The notes below the pieces were generated by a model. The model was not told the origin of the DNA. It was given only the letters and a program-made list of their open reading frames with translations, and made no database searches. A stretch of DNA of 64,000 nucleotides from Bin16 sp965206315 (GTDB lineage: Bacteria > Chloroflexota > Dehalococcoidia > Lucifugimonadales > Australimonadaceae): the NCBI GenBank assembly GCA_965206315.1, contig OZ242210.1, forward strand, positions 992,001-1,056,000. The letters run 5' to 3'. The position numbers and the translations under genes are program-made. Shown here piece after piece: positions 16,777 through 25,936 of this stretch; position 1 is the first letter of the stretch, and each line of letters begins with the position of its first letter.

Positions 16777-17934
16777 ATGGACGCGCTGTACACGGAAGAG
16801 GAACGGCTGCTGCGGAGCACGATGCGGGAGTTCGCCGACGCTGAGCTGGCTCCGAACGCCGCCCGCTGGGACGAGAACGAGGAGTTCCCGTGGGAGAGCG
16901 TCGAGGCCATGAAGCGCATGGGCCTGATGGGCATGACGGCGAAGACGGAGCATGGAGGCGAGGGAGCGTCCTACGCGGAACTCGCCATCGCCGCCGAGGA
17001 GGTCGCCCGCGCCTGCATGACTTCGAGCACTACGCTCCTCGCCCACCTCTCGCTCGGGGTCTCCACGCTCGACCGCTTCTGCAACGGCGAGCAGGCGGAG
17101 CGCTTCCTCCCTCCCGCATGCGCTGGCGACAAGATCGTTGCCTGGGCGCTCTCCGAGCCCAGCTCCGGCAGCGACGCCGCCGATATGCAAACGACCGCCG
17201 TCCACAACGGCAACGGAGCGTACGTGCTCAACGGCTCCAAGATATTCATCACCAACGCGGAGCAGTCCGGCCTCATGGTCGTCTTCACCGCCACCGATCG
17301 CTCGAAGGGGTACCGGGGAACAACTGCGTTCGTCATCGAGAGCGACAGCCCCGGCATCGAGATGCGCGGCATGCACGGCAAGCTCGGCATCCGCGGCTCC
17401 GGCACCGCCGAGGTCTACTTCAACGATGTCCACGTCCCCGTGGACAACCGCCTCGGCGAGGAGGGCGAAGGCTTCCGCATCGCCATGACCATCCTCGACT
17501 CCAGCCGCATCTCGCTCGCGACACAGTCGGTCGGTCTCGCGCAAGGCGCGTTCGAGGCCGCCATCCGTTACACCCAGCAGCGTGAGACGTTCGGCGAACT
17601 GCTCAAGGAGCGCCAGGCCATCCAGTTCATGCTGGCGGACATGGCGACCCAGATCGACGCCGCGCGGCTGTTCACGAGGCGCGCGGCCCAGCTGAAGGAC
17701 GCGGGGCTCCCCCACACCCGGGAATCCGCGATGGCGAAACTGTACGCCTCCGAGGCCGCACACTTCTGCGTCGACAGGGCAGTCCAGATATTCGGCGGCT
17801 ACGGCTTCTTCAAGGAGAACCCGGTCGAGCGCATGTACCGTGACCAGCGCATCACCGAGATCTACGAAGGCACCTCCGAGGTGCAGCGCATCGTCATCGC
17901 GCGCAGCCTGCTCAAGGAATATGCGATCGAGTAA
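16777..17934 (+). CDS. Acyl-CoA dehydrogenase
   Basis: 385 residues, the standard length of FAD-dependent acyl-CoA dehydrogenases of beta-oxidation or branched-chain amino-acid breakdown. Seen: WALSEPSSGSDAADM and KIFITNAEQSGLMVVF in the FAD-binding middle domain, RETFGELLKERQAIQFMLADM, FGGYGFFKENPVERMYRD and the C-terminal IYEGTSEVQRIVIAR, whose Glu is the catalytic-base position of the short-chain enzymes. Electrons would go to ETF. Substrate chain length cannot be told. It stands alone; the next gene is on the other strand. Confidence 0.94.
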   Translation: MDALYTEEERLLRSTMREFADAELAPNAARWDENEEFPWESVEAMKRMGLMGMTAKTEHGGEGASYAELAIAAEEVARACMTSSTTLLAHLSLGVSTLDRFCNGEQAERFLPPACAGDKIVAWALSEPSSGSDAADMQTTAVHNGNGAYVLNGSKIFITNAEQSGLMVVFTATDRSKGYRGTTAFVIESDSPGIEMRGMHGKLGIRGSGTAEVYFNDVHVPVDNRLGEEGEGFRIAMTILDSSRISLATQSVGLAQGAFEAAIRYTQQRETFGELLKERQAIQFMLADMATQIDAARLFTRRAAQLKDAGLPHTRESAMAKLYASEAAHFCVDRAVQIFGGYGFFKENPVERMYRDQRITEIYEGTSEVQRIVIARSLLKEYAIE

Positions 17935-17958
17935 CGCTCTGCCGCGTTCCGCCCCACG

Positions 17959-19119
17959 CTAGCCCCAGAGCACCTCGCTCGCGAGCCTCGCTCCTTCAGA
18001 CATGGCCTGGAACTTCGCCCAGCAGACGTCGGGCGTGCCCACGCGGGTACCAAGCCCGCAGTCGGTGCCCGCCATCAGGTTCTCTCTCCCAACGATGGAC
18101 GCGAACCGCAGCAGCCGATCGGCGACCAGCTTCGGGTGTTCCACGAAATCGCTGAAGTGGCCGACGACGCCGGGGATGAAGATCGCGCCGTCCGGCAGGG
18201 TAACGTCCTTCCAGACCTCCCACTCGTGCTGGTGCCGCGGGTTTGACGCCTCGATCGAGTACGCCCGCGCCTTGACGCTGAGGAAGATGTCCGCCATGTG
18301 TTCCAGTCCTATGTCGGACACGTGCGGGCCGTGATAGCTGCCCCAGCAGGCATGTACTCGTATCTGCTCGCGTGGGATGTCGCGCAGCGCGTAGTTCAGG
18401 ACCTCCACGCGCTGCTCGGCAAACCTGCGGTACGCCGGGACATCCATCTCGGTCTGTATCTGCCAGGCGTCGAAGAGGTCGGGATCGTCTATCTGCAGGA
18501 TGAGCCCTGCATCCGCGATGGCCTTGTACTCCTCGTGCATGGCGTCGGCGATGGCATAGAGGAACTCCTCATCCGAGGCGTAATACTCGTTCCACAGCCA
18601 GTGATCGATGCTGCCCGGCGCGACAGCCGGCAGGAACGGTTCCGCATCTCCGATGTCGCCCAGCGCAGCTTTGAAGCGCGCGATGTCGCTCTGCACGAGT
18701 TCGGCACCCGCGTACGTGATCGGGCCGACGCAGAAGAGCTGCTTGTCCCGAGGACGCCTCACGACGAACCCGCGCGGCGAGTCGAAGTATCCCGGGAAGG
18801 CGAGCCTGTCCCGAGCGGATATCTGCTGCGGCTCCGGCCCCTCGTCGGGCCCGAACGTACGTAATTCGATGCCGCCGAGCCGTTCGTTGGCATAGTTCGT
18901 GAAGTTCGTCTTGCTCAGCTCGCCGTCGTTGATACTGTCCATCCCGCAGTCGATCTGCTGCCGAACGATATCGGCGACCGCCTCGGTCAGCCGGCCTTCG
19001 AGCTGTTCTGGATCGGGCAGCGTTCCTGCGGCCTTGGCCGCGACCATCTCCCGGACGTCGTCCGGCCTCGGCAGGCTGCCGGCGTGCATGGTGCGTATGC
19101 GGTCAGTACTGCGCTTCAT
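17959..19119 (-). CDS. MetE-like single-domain methyltransferase (methionine synthase II family)
   Basis: 386 residues, about half of full MetE, matching only the C-terminal catalytic barrel. HAGSLPRP at 11-18 corresponds to the HIGSxPR start of this family; zinc-type ligands appear as VHACWGSYHGPH and AGTDCGLG. ATG at 19119 has AGGAGG six bases upstream, fixing the start. Such short homologues transfer methyl groups to thiols from various donors and are often misnamed methionine synthase. No corrinoid-protein gene adjoins, so the donor is unknown. It is followed downstream by nothing on its strand until 16670. Confidence 0.85.
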   Translation of the reverse strand: MKRSTDRIRTMHAGSLPRPDDVREMVAAKAAGTLPDPEQLEGRLTEAVADIVRQQIDCGMDSINDGELSKTNFTNYANERLGGIELRTFGPDEGPEPQQISARDRLAFPGYFDSPRGFVVRRPRDKQLFCVGPITYAGAELVQSDIARFKAALGDIGDAEPFLPAVAPGSIDHWLWNEYYASDEEFLYAIADAMHEEYKAIADAGLILQIDDPDLFDAWQIQTEMDVPAYRRFAEQRVEVLNYALRDIPREQIRVHACWGSYHGPHVSDIGLEHMADIFLSVKARAYSIEASNPRHQHEWEVWKDVTLPDGAIFIPGVVGHFSDFVEHPKLVADRLLRFASIVGRENLMAGTDCGLGTRVGTPDVCWAKFQAMSEGARLASEVLWG

Positions 19120-19191
19120 GGCGCCTCCTTGCCAACCCGATTCTCCGCAGGGAATAGGCTGGACGCAAGCGGTTGTTGGGCTGGTGCGAAT

Positions 19192-19221
19192 GAAGCCCCG
19201 CACGGGTCGGTGCGGGGCTTC
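19192..19221 (-). terminator. Hairpin downstream of the tct operon
   Basis: GAAGCCCCGCAC (19192-19203), six-base loop, GTGCGGGGCTTC (19210-19221): a perfect 12-bp stem 75 bases after the tctAB stop. It has no strong T-run, so it may be a terminator or an mRNA-end stabiliser. Confidence 0.6.
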
Positions 19222-19295
19222 CGATGGCGGGGGAGGACTCCGCCACGGGACAGACCTGTATGGGTCAACGAACGGAAGCGCCCCGCTCCCCTTCC

Positions 19296-21353
19296 CTAGC
19301 GCGTCGAGAAGAACGGGATAAGCGGCTCCGCCCAGATAACGGCCATCACGTAGTCCATCACGATCAGGTTGAACAGCACCACGAACGGCACCGCGACCGC
19401 CAGGCCTATCCAGCGCGTTCGGCCCTGCAGGAAGAGCAGCGTGGGGCCGATCGGGAAGACCATGGTCGCCCATTTCAGGCCGATCACGAAGATGAGCACA
19501 ACGAAGAAGGCAACCCAGCCGATGATGAGCAGCGCCGTCTTCACAACGCCCTCCATCCCTGCGCTCCTCATCCCTATGTCCATGATCGCGCCGGTCTTGC
19601 CTTGCCGCAGGTCGTGGACGAGTTGGACGCTGCTCAGGATGATGACCGCGAGACTCAGCGACACCGGGAAGACCTTGCCCCGCGTAGGAAACCCGAACCA
19701 CGCCTCCTGCAACGCCCAGGCAGCCATTCCGATGACTGCCATGGTGAAGATAGCTGCCGGCGTTAGCGCCAAGGTGCGTTTCCTGGTCGCCACGGAAGCA
19801 GTGCCGCCCGCCGCTGCTTCGGGGTCATCTCCGCTCGCGCCGCGCACTACCGGCATGGCTTCCTCATCGGACAACGTCCCGGCTGTACCGATATTGCCCA
19901 TCTTGGAGAACGTGACGGCGATTGCCACCGCCAGGATCAGCAACACGATCGTCAGCGGCCTCGTCAACAGTCCACCCATGCCGTGGATGGAGATAGCCGA
20001 CTGGAAATTGAACTCGATGATGCGGCCCAGGATGAACCCCAGCAGTAGGGGCGGCCTCGGCCATTTGTACTGTTTCATCAGCAGGCCGAGCAACGCTGCG
20101 GACACGATGATGTAAATGGCGATCAGGTCTGTCGACGAGAGGTAGGCGGACAGGAACGAGATCGGGATGATGATCGCGCCTATGAGCGGGTAGGGGATCA
20201 GCGTGAGCTTCGCCAGCTGCCCCGTCAGAAACATACCGATGACGGTGACGGCAAGATTCCCCAGGGCGAGGCTGAAAACCATCATGATGGTGATGTCGGC
20301 GAACCGGTCCAGCATCGGCGGGCCGGGCGTTATGCCGTAGGCCAGCATGGCGACGATGACGAACGCCCATGCCCTGCCGCCGGGCACACCGAACGCCAGG
20401 GTGGGAATTGCCTGTCCTGCTTCCTTCGAGTTCTGCGCGGCTTCGGCAAAGAGCACGCCGTCCAGCGAACCCTTGCCGAACTCGCTCTTGTCCTTGCTGA
20501 AGAAGATGCCCATCGCGTAGGAGAGCCAGTCGACGACGGCCCCGCCTATGCCCGGCACCGCGCCGAGGAACACCCCGAAGAGTCCGTTCCGGATGGCTAT
20601 GTTCCACTTGGTGAGCCCGTAGCGCACTCCCCGGAAGACCTCGCGGTTGTTGACCACCGCCCCATGCATAGCGACCGGCCGCCTCGTCATGGTCAGGTCG
20701 ATCATCTCCGGGAGTGCGAAGAGCCCGATGGTCGTAGCGATCAGTGGAAGCCCCTCCCACAGGTGGAGAGACCCGAACGTGTAGCGGTGAGCGGCGGAGA
20801 TCGGGTCTATGCCGATGGTGCCGAGAAGCAGGCCGAATGCTGCGGCCGCCAGTCCCTTCACCATCGCGCCGGAACTGAGCGCTGCGACCATCGCGACGCC
20901 GAACAATGCCATGGCCGCGATCTCGGGGAACCCGAACGCGAGGATGAACGGCTTGATCACCGGGATGACGATAGCAAGCGCCAGAGCTCCGACGAGACCA
21001 CCCATCGCGGAAACTGCGTAGACCGCTCCAAGCGTGTGCGCGGCCAGTCCCCTCCGGGCCAGCTGGTTACCTTCCAGGAACGTTACCTGAGTCGCTCCAC
21101 CGGGCTGACCAAGCAGCACGGCCGGGATCGAGTCCAGCGTGTTGTCCACGCCGGTCAGCGTCGCCAGCATGACGATGCCGATAAGCGGGTCCTCTATGTT
21201 GAGCACGATGAACGAGATGGAGAGCGCCATCACCAGGGTTGCAGAGACACCTGGCAACAGCCCGACGAAGACGGCCATGAAGACAGCGACACCGAAGGCC
21301 GCCCAGTAGCCTCCGTTGCCCAGGTACGACAGACCCTCAAGTAACTCGCTCAC
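19296..21353 (-). CDS. Tripartite tricarboxylate transporter, fused TctA-TctB membrane protein
   Basis: 685 residues. Residues 1 to about 500 are the large TctA permease: SYLGNGGYWAAFGVAVF opening, VGLLPGVSATLVMALS, LLGQPGGATQVTFLEGNQLA and FGVPGGRAWAF are typical, with about a dozen membrane helices. A hydrophilic linker (about 505-545, SDEEAMPVVRG...) leads to a TctB-like four-helix tail ending IWAEPLIPFFSTR. TctA and TctB are normally separate genes. The system imports carboxylates with a periplasmic TctC protein using an ion gradient. tctC is 71 bases upstream with an intervening hairpin. Confidence 0.9.
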   Translation of the reverse strand: MSELLEGLSYLGNGGYWAAFGVAVFMAVFVGLLPGVSATLVMALSISFIVLNIEDPLIGIVMLATLTGVDNTLDSIPAVLLGQPGGATQVTFLEGNQLARRGLAAHTLGAVYAVSAMGGLVGALALAIVIPVIKPFILAFGFPEIAAMALFGVAMVAALSSGAMVKGLAAAAFGLLLGTIGIDPISAAHRYTFGSLHLWEGLPLIATTIGLFALPEMIDLTMTRRPVAMHGAVVNNREVFRGVRYGLTKWNIAIRNGLFGVFLGAVPGIGGAVVDWLSYAMGIFFSKDKSEFGKGSLDGVLFAEAAQNSKEAGQAIPTLAFGVPGGRAWAFVIVAMLAYGITPGPPMLDRFADITIMMVFSLALGNLAVTVIGMFLTGQLAKLTLIPYPLIGAIIIPISFLSAYLSSTDLIAIYIIVSAALLGLLMKQYKWPRPPLLLGFILGRIIEFNFQSAISIHGMGGLLTRPLTIVLLILAVAIAVTFSKMGNIGTAGTLSDEEAMPVVRGASGDDPEAAAGGTASVATRKRTLALTPAAIFTMAVIGMAAWALQEAWFGFPTRGKVFPVSLSLAVIILSSVQLVHDLRQGKTGAIMDIGMRSAGMEGVVKTALLIIGWVAFFVVLIFVIGLKWATMVFPIGPTLLFLQGRTRWIGLAVAVPFVVLFNLIVMDYVMAVIWAEPLIPFFSTR

Positions 21354-21370
21354 GTGCCGCCTCCATCATC

Positions 21371-21402
21371 CGGGCGGCGGAGCACTGATGCTCCGCCGCC
21401 CG
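21371..21402 (-). promoter_or_regulatory. Intercistronic hairpin between tctC and tctAB
   Basis: CGGGCGGCGGAGCA (21371-21384), loop CTGA, TGCTCCGCCGCCCG (21389-21402): a perfect 14-bp GC stem in the 70-base gap. Such stems commonly protect the upstream mRNA or partly terminate transcription, giving more binding protein than permease. Confidence 0.65.
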
Positions 21403-21423
21403 TTGTACAGACCGTGACGAACG

Positions 21424-22725
21424 CTACCTCGTGAACTTGTCGTAGACGGCTTCCTGCACTTCCCGCAGCTGCCCGATGTTGCGCAGGAACGCGTCCTCCA
21501 CCTGCGCGAAGATCTCCTGCAGTTCGGCCCCGCTCTGCTCGATCTCGATCGGCTGGCCGAGTATCTGCTCGAAGTCGGCGCGGAACTCAGGGTCGGCCAG
21601 AGCTTCGTCCCATGCCCTGCGAAGCGTATTGACGATATCCAGCGGAGTATCGGGTGGCGCCAGCAGGTTCTTGCCCACGAACGTCTCAGGGGCCATCAGC
21701 CCGTCCCAGATGTCCCGCTGCTCGTCGGTGATGAGGTCGCGCGCGTAGGGGGCAGTAAACTCTTCAACCTCGGCATTGCCTACGATGAGGCCGCCAGGAC
21801 CGGCCAGGCCTGCAAAAGGCCTGATGAAGCCGCTGGTGATCCATCCGGGCCTGCGCTGAGGCAACTGGTACCACACGCTCCCGGCAGTGAAGCTGTTCAC
21901 GTCGCCTCGCTCCAACATCAGCAGTGTCTGTTCGGTGCCGGTGGAGGCAACCAGTTTGTACTGGAACGGCAGGTTGAGCCAGTCCGCCAGCAGGAAGTTG
22001 CCTAGAGCGGTTACTCCTGTCAATTCTTGTGGCGTAGGCGCAGAACCCGCCCCAACAAGTGTCGGGCCGGAAGCTCCCATCGCTTCTGTGATGTCGTTGT
22101 ACGGCAACTCGTGGCCGTTGATCATCCACACGGCGTTGCGGGCCACCGGCGCGCCGATCACCTCGAATCCGGACGCCTTGAAGATGGCGTTCGGGTCTGT
22201 AGACGACTGGATGGGCGCGGTCGCGTTGTAGATGATGATGAGGCCGTTCGGCTCGGATTCCCAGACGAAGTTGCTGGCAGCCAGTGAAGGCGTCAGGTTA
22301 CTCACGACGATGCGAGGGTTGCCCGGTATGTACTGACCCCATTTGGCCGCGAGGAAGCGTGCCTGTGTGTCGGTACCACCACCCGGATTGAAGCCGACGA
22401 CCATGCGGATGGTCTTGCCCTTGAAGTGTGCCTCCGCATCGAAAGACGGCAACGGGGTTGCAGTCGGGGGTGGTGGAGCCGACGTGGGCGTCGCTGTCGG
22501 TGCTGGGGCAGGCGCACCGGGCTCAGGAGTGGCTGTCGGCCCACTCGGCATACTGGGAGCGGCCGTGGGCGTCGGCTGCGGCGCCGGCGCATCGGGGACC
22601 GGTGTAGCGGTCGGACGCGGAGTGGCAGTCGGGTCGTCGGAGCCGCCGCACCCAGCCAGCGCGAGTGCCGTCAGCACGGCTATTGCGATGAACAACAGGT
22701 ATGAGCGGTACGTTTTCTTCATCAC
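21424..22725 (-). CDS. TctC/Bug-type substrate-binding lipoprotein
   Basis: 433 residues. Signal peptide with lipobox LALAGC (Cys about 26), then a long Pro/Thr/Ala linker to about 95 (repeats of PTATPxPxAP), then the tricarboxylate-binding domain: GKTIRMVVGFNPGGGTDTQARFLAAKWG is the diagnostic Bug opening. The linker lets the anchored receptor reach from the membrane. First gene of the tct operon; GGAG lies before the ATG, and a minus-strand TTATATA sequence near 22765 may be its -10. The ligand cannot be deduced. Confidence 0.92.
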   Translation of the reverse strand: MMKKTYRSYLLFIAIAVLTALALAGCGGSDDPTATPRPTATPVPDAPAPQPTPTAAPSMPSGPTATPEPGAPAPAPTATPTSAPPPPTATPLPSFDAEAHFKGKTIRMVVGFNPGGGTDTQARFLAAKWGQYIPGNPRIVVSNLTPSLAASNFVWESEPNGLIIIYNATAPIQSSTDPNAIFKASGFEVIGAPVARNAVWMINGHELPYNDITEAMGASGPTLVGAGSAPTPQELTGVTALGNFLLADWLNLPFQYKLVASTGTEQTLLMLERGDVNSFTAGSVWYQLPQRRPGWITSGFIRPFAGLAGPGGLIVGNAEVEEFTAPYARDLITDEQRDIWDGLMAPETFVGKNLLAPPDTPLDIVNTLRRAWDEALADPEFRADFEQILGQPIEIEQSGAELQEIFAQVEDAFLRNIGQLREVQEAVYDKFTR

Positions 22726-22881
22726 GTTCTCCTCCAGCGGCTGAACCGCTCAATCTCGTCCGGTATATAACCACATGGAACCGATAACGGCAAGGAAGTC
22801 AATCTCTGCGACGAATGATGAACACAGACTCCCCTGAGCGATTCTTATGCCCACCCCACAACACCCCTGTGCGAAATGCGG

Positions 22882-22887
22882 TACCAT
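22882..22887 (+). promoter_or_regulatory. -10-like box of the epimerase gene (leaderless)
   Basis: TACCAT at 22882-22887, then six bases, then ATG at 22894. The in-frame ATG at 22876 lies upstream of this box, so it is not favoured. Confidence 0.45.
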
Positions 22888-22893
22888 CCACGC

Positions 22894-23322
22894 ATGACAC
22901 TCGCAAGCAGCAACACGCGTGTTGGCGCGCTCAACCACATCGGCCTCGCCGTCGTCAGCATCGAGGACTCCCTCCAGCAGTTCTACGACCTTCTGGACTC
23001 TCCGCAGGCTGCAAGCATCCTCGTGAACGAGGAGCACGGCGTGCGAGGCGCGTTCATCGAGCAGGGGGAGACGCACGTCGAACTGCTCCAACCGCTTCGC
23101 GCCGATTCGGTCATCGGCAGGTTCCTCGAACGTCACGGCGAGGGCATCCATCACATGGCGTTCACCGTGGACGACGTCGAGGTGAAGGCCCGCGAACTCG
23201 AGGCGCTCGGCATCCCCATCATCACCGGCCCGCGCGAGGGCTTCTCCGGACGTATCGCCTTCGCCGACCCTTCGAAGACGCACGGGGCGCTCATCGAGTT
23301 CGTAACGCCTTACCTGCGCTGA
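22894..23322 (+). CDS. mce: Methylmalonyl-CoA epimerase (VOC family)
   Basis: 142 residues, two VOC beta-alpha modules. Metal ligands appear as LNHIGLAV (His), IHHMAFTV (His) and ALIEFVTP (Glu), and the middle carries VELLQPLRADSVIGRFLERHGEGIHH, the epimerase signature. It interconverts R- and S-methylmalonyl-CoA. The next gene, six bases later, is a B12-binding mutase subunit, which supports the assignment. The large mutase subunit is not in the window. Confidence 0.88.
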   Translation: MTLASSNTRVGALNHIGLAVVSIEDSLQQFYDLLDSPQAASILVNEEHGVRGAFIEQGETHVELLQPLRADSVIGRFLERHGEGIHHMAFTVDDVEVKARELEALGIPIITGPREGFSGRIAFADPSKTHGALIEFVTPYLR

Positions 23323-23328
23323 CGCCCG

Positions 23329-23745
23329 ATGCCGGACGCACTGCGAGTCCTCATCGCGAAGCCGGGCCTCGACGGCCACGACCGCGGGGCGCGCGTCATC
23401 GTGCGCCTGCTGCGCGAGGCCGGGTTCGAGGTGCGGTACACGGGCATCCGCAGGACGCCGGACGAGATCGCGGAGCATGCCCGCGAGTTCGGCGCTGAGG
23501 CTGTCGGCCTGAGCATCCTCTCCGGTGCGCACATGGAGCTCGTGCCCGCAGTGATGGACGCGCTCCAGCGCGCGGGACTCGAGCATGTGCCGCTCATCGC
23601 GGGCGGCATCATCCCGCCACAGGACCGGACCGCCCTGCTGGAGATGGGAGTCGCCGCCATATTCACTCCCGGCGCTCGCTCCGCCGACTTGGTGCCTGCC
23701 ATCAGCGCAGCGGCAGAAGCGGGACGACGCGCACAGGAGCGCTGA
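23329..23745 (+). CDS. Methylmalonyl-CoA mutase small (B12-binding) subunit
   Basis: 138 residues equal to the C-terminal cobalamin-binding domain of methylmalonyl-CoA mutase. DGHDRG at 15-20 supplies the histidine (17) that coordinates cobalt; SILSGAHMELVP and GGIIPPQD complete the B12 site. In many Chloroflexi and archaea this domain is a separate protein working with a catalytic MutB-like partner. Pairs with mce for propionate/odd-chain metabolism. Confidence 0.9.
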   Translation: MPDALRVLIAKPGLDGHDRGARVIVRLLREAGFEVRYTGIRRTPDEIAEHAREFGAEAVGLSILSGAHMELVPAVMDALQRAGLEHVPLIAGGIIPPQDRTALLEMGVAAIFTPGARSADLVPAISAAAEAGRRAQER

Positions 23746-23750
23746 TCAGC

Positions 23751-23849
23751 CTCCGTTCTGGTAGCGCCGTGATAGCGTCATAGCTCCATTCTGGTAGCAC
23801 CGTGATGGTGTCATAACTCCTTTCGATCGCGCCGTGATAACGCTGCGGC
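23751..23849 (+). repeat. 33-bp tandem repeat, three copies
   Basis: Copies at 23751-23783, 23784-23816 and 23817-23849, each starting CTCC. Copies 1 and 2 differ at about six of 33 positions; copy 3 has drifted further. All share a CGCCGTGATA or CACCGTGATG core. It lies five bases after the B12 subunit stop. The rest of the gap to 24186 has no gene I can support. Confidence 0.75.
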
Positions 23850-24217
23850 GACGCTCCCGCAACGCTGTCTCATTCCCCTGCCCTCCCCGCTCCGGAATGC
23901 TCTCCGGTGGTCCTGCTTCACTCCCTGCGCCCTCTGTCGGGCGTGTCTGTCAATTGTATGACATCTGGCGGTTGCGTGTGCGATTTCCTCTCCGCTACAC
24001 TGGTTCCAACGGCGTGGCGCACAGGCGGCCTGTGTTGCTCCCGCCCATGCCCATTCCCGCAGAATCACGAGAGAATGCTATCAATTGCTATCAAAACGGC
24101 ATGATTGGAAACGATCGGGAGCCTCAATCCGGGACAGGTCGGTGCCTCGGTGCGCCCACGCCGCTTCGCGCAGGTACACGCCCTGCTATACTTATGCGGT
24201 TGCGTACGGATTTGGCG
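23850..24217 (+). other. Intergenic region upstream of the DUF177 gene
   Basis: No supported gene. TATACT at 24187-24192 lies 25 bases before the chosen ATG at 24218 and is a plausible -10 box. A TTGCGT...TACACT pair with an 18-base spacer around 23973-24001 is promoter-like. Two CTATCAA copies occur near 24077-24093. No terminator or tRNA seen. Confidence 0.4.
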
Positions 24218-24748
24218 ATGAGCCTGCAGCTACAAGTGAACGTCGCCCAACTCCTCAAGGACGTTGTCGGGACTACCCGGACGTTCGAGGTCGACGGCTT
24301 GGCGCTCGAATCAGACGATGGCGTTTCCGCCTACGTCAGAGGAGCGTTCCGGCTCACGCGCACGGATCGCGGGGTCTGGGCGTCCGGTCCCGTCGCCTTG
24401 TCCGTGGACTACGTCTGCAGCCGCTGCTTGACGCCTTTCGCGTCGTGGATAGAGGCGAACGTGGACGATGTCTTCCTGCCGAGTGTGGACATCGCTACCG
24501 GAGCGAAGCTCCGCTACGGCGAGGAAGACGCTGGCGCGGACGTGAACAGCATCGACGAGCAGCACGTGCTCGACCTGAGTGACGCGCTGCGCCAGTACAG
24601 GCTGGCGGGCGTCTCTATGGCGCCCGTTTGCCGGGAGGACTGCAAGGGAATCTGTCCCGAGTGCGGCAACGACCGGAACGAGAGTGCCTGCTCGTGTGAG
24701 CACTACCAGGACCAGCGTTGGACCGTGCTGCGGAAATTGCTGGAGTGA
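24218..24748 (+). CDS. DUF177/YceD-family protein (23S rRNA accumulation)
   Basis: 176 residues. The family core DYVCSRCLTPFASWIEANVDDVFLP carries the CxxC at about 67-70; the C-terminus has a second cysteine cluster (CREDCKGICPECG...CSC). YceD-type proteins sit directly upstream of rpmF in many bacteria and are needed for 23S rRNA accumulation in E. coli and plants. Here rpmF follows after seven bases. An upstream in-frame ATG (24194) overlaps the -10 region, so 24218 is preferred. Confidence 0.9.
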   Translation: MSLQLQVNVAQLLKDVVGTTRTFEVDGLALESDDGVSAYVRGAFRLTRTDRGVWASGPVALSVDYVCSRCLTPFASWIEANVDDVFLPSVDIATGAKLRYGEEDAGADVNSIDEQHVLDLSDALRQYRLAGVSMAPVCREDCKGICPECGNDRNESACSCEHYQDQRWTVLRKLLE

Positions 24749-24755
24749 GAGAACC

Positions 24756-24947
24756 ATGCCCCCACTGCCGAAGAGAAAGCGCTCCAAGTCCCGGGTCGGC
24801 ACGAACCGCGCCCACCAGCACAAGACGCTGATCAGTCTGGTCAAGTGCCCGCGTTGCCCTGATCAGATGAAGCCGCACCACGTGTGTCCCTCCTGCGGTT
24901 ACTACCGTGGACGCGACGTGCTCCGCGTAGAGAGCGAGTTCGAATAA
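24756..24947 (+). CDS. rpmF: 50S ribosomal protein L32
   Basis: 63 residues. PLPKRKRSKSRVGTNRAH opening and a zinc ribbon CPRC...CPSCGYYRGRDVL, the C+ form of L32. AGAGAACC precedes the ATG. Length and position after DUF177 are standard; plsX, which commonly follows, is missing and fabD comes next. Confidence 0.96.
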   Translation: MPPLPKRKRSKSRVGTNRAHQHKTLISLVKCPRCPDQMKPHHVCPSCGYYRGRDVLRVESEFE

Positions 24948-24963
24948 CGCTCGCCTGCGCTCA

Positions 24964-25881
24964 ATGAGCACCGCCTTCATCTTCCCCGGACAGGGCGCTC
25001 AGGCCGTGGGCATGGGCGCCGACGCCTGGCACGGCTCGCCCGCTGCCCGCGCAGTCTTCGATGAAACTGACTCGGTTCTGGGCGTACCGCTCTCCCGCCT
25101 CATCCTGGAAGGCCCGGCGGACGAACTGGTCCGCTCCCACAACGCTCAACCCGCCATCCTCTGCGTGAGCATCGCCATGCTTCGTGCGGCACAAGAGCGC
25201 CTCGGGACAGCGATGCCCCATCCCGCCTTCACCGCCGGGCACAGCGTTGGCGAGTACGCCGCGCTCGTGGCAGCGGGTTCGCTCTCCCTGTCGGAGGGAT
25301 TACGCCTCGTAAGAGCACGCGGCGAACTGATGCAGGCGGCCTGTGAGGCCACCCCGAGCGGCATGGCCGCACTGATCGGCCTCACCCTGGAGCCTGCCCG
25401 CCAGGCTTGCGAAGGAACAGGCGCACAGGTGGCGAACGTGAACTCCGCCGAGCAGATCGTGCTCGGCGGCCCGAACGACTCCCTCGAACGAGCGATAGCA
25501 AACGCGAAGAGCGCCGGCGCGCGCCGGGCTATCTCCTTGGAGGTCGCCGGGGCCTTCCACACAGAGGTCATGCGCCCCGCGCAGGAGGCGATGGCAGGCG
25601 TCCTTGCGGAGGCGGTGCTGAACACGGCTGCCGTGCCAATCGTGGCCAACACGACGGCCTTACCGATCGAGTCGGCGGAAGATGTCCGGACGGAGCTTGG
25701 CTCACAGCTCTGCGGCTGCGTCTACTGGCAGCAGTCCGTGGAACTGATGGCCGCCCGAGGGGTGGACAGGTTCATCGAGTTCGGCCCCGGTAAGGTGCTC
25801 ACGGGACTCGCCAAGCGCATCGCGCCGGACGCGGCTGCGCTCGCGATAGCAGACCTAGACGCTATCCCCACGCTGGCGTAA
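24964..25881 (+). CDS. fabD: Malonyl-CoA:ACP transacylase
   Basis: 305 residues. FPGQGAQAVGMG near the N-terminus, nucleophile elbow GHSVGEYAAL near 89-98, and the Arg/His elements further on (GAFHTEV has the catalytic His near 199). It loads malonate onto acyl carrier protein; acpP is two genes downstream. fabG and fabH are absent from this cluster. Confidence 0.95.
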   Translation: MSTAFIFPGQGAQAVGMGADAWHGSPAARAVFDETDSVLGVPLSRLILEGPADELVRSHNAQPAILCVSIAMLRAAQERLGTAMPHPAFTAGHSVGEYAALVAAGSLSLSEGLRLVRARGELMQAACEATPSGMAALIGLTLEPARQACEGTGAQVANVNSAEQIVLGGPNDSLERAIANAKSAGARRAISLEVAGAFHTEVMRPAQEAMAGVLAEAVLNTAAVPIVANTTALPIESAEDVRTELGSQLCGCVYWQQSVELMAARGVDRFIEFGPGKVLTGLAKRIAPDAAALAIADLDAIPTLA

Positions 25882-25936
25882 GATTACGTGGAATCCCGCC
25901 TCGACCAGCACTCGGGGCGTCTCTTTAACAAGCCCG

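Noticed and set aside
23751..23849. CRISPR array
   Set aside because: The 33-bp units abut with no spacers and there are no cas genes.
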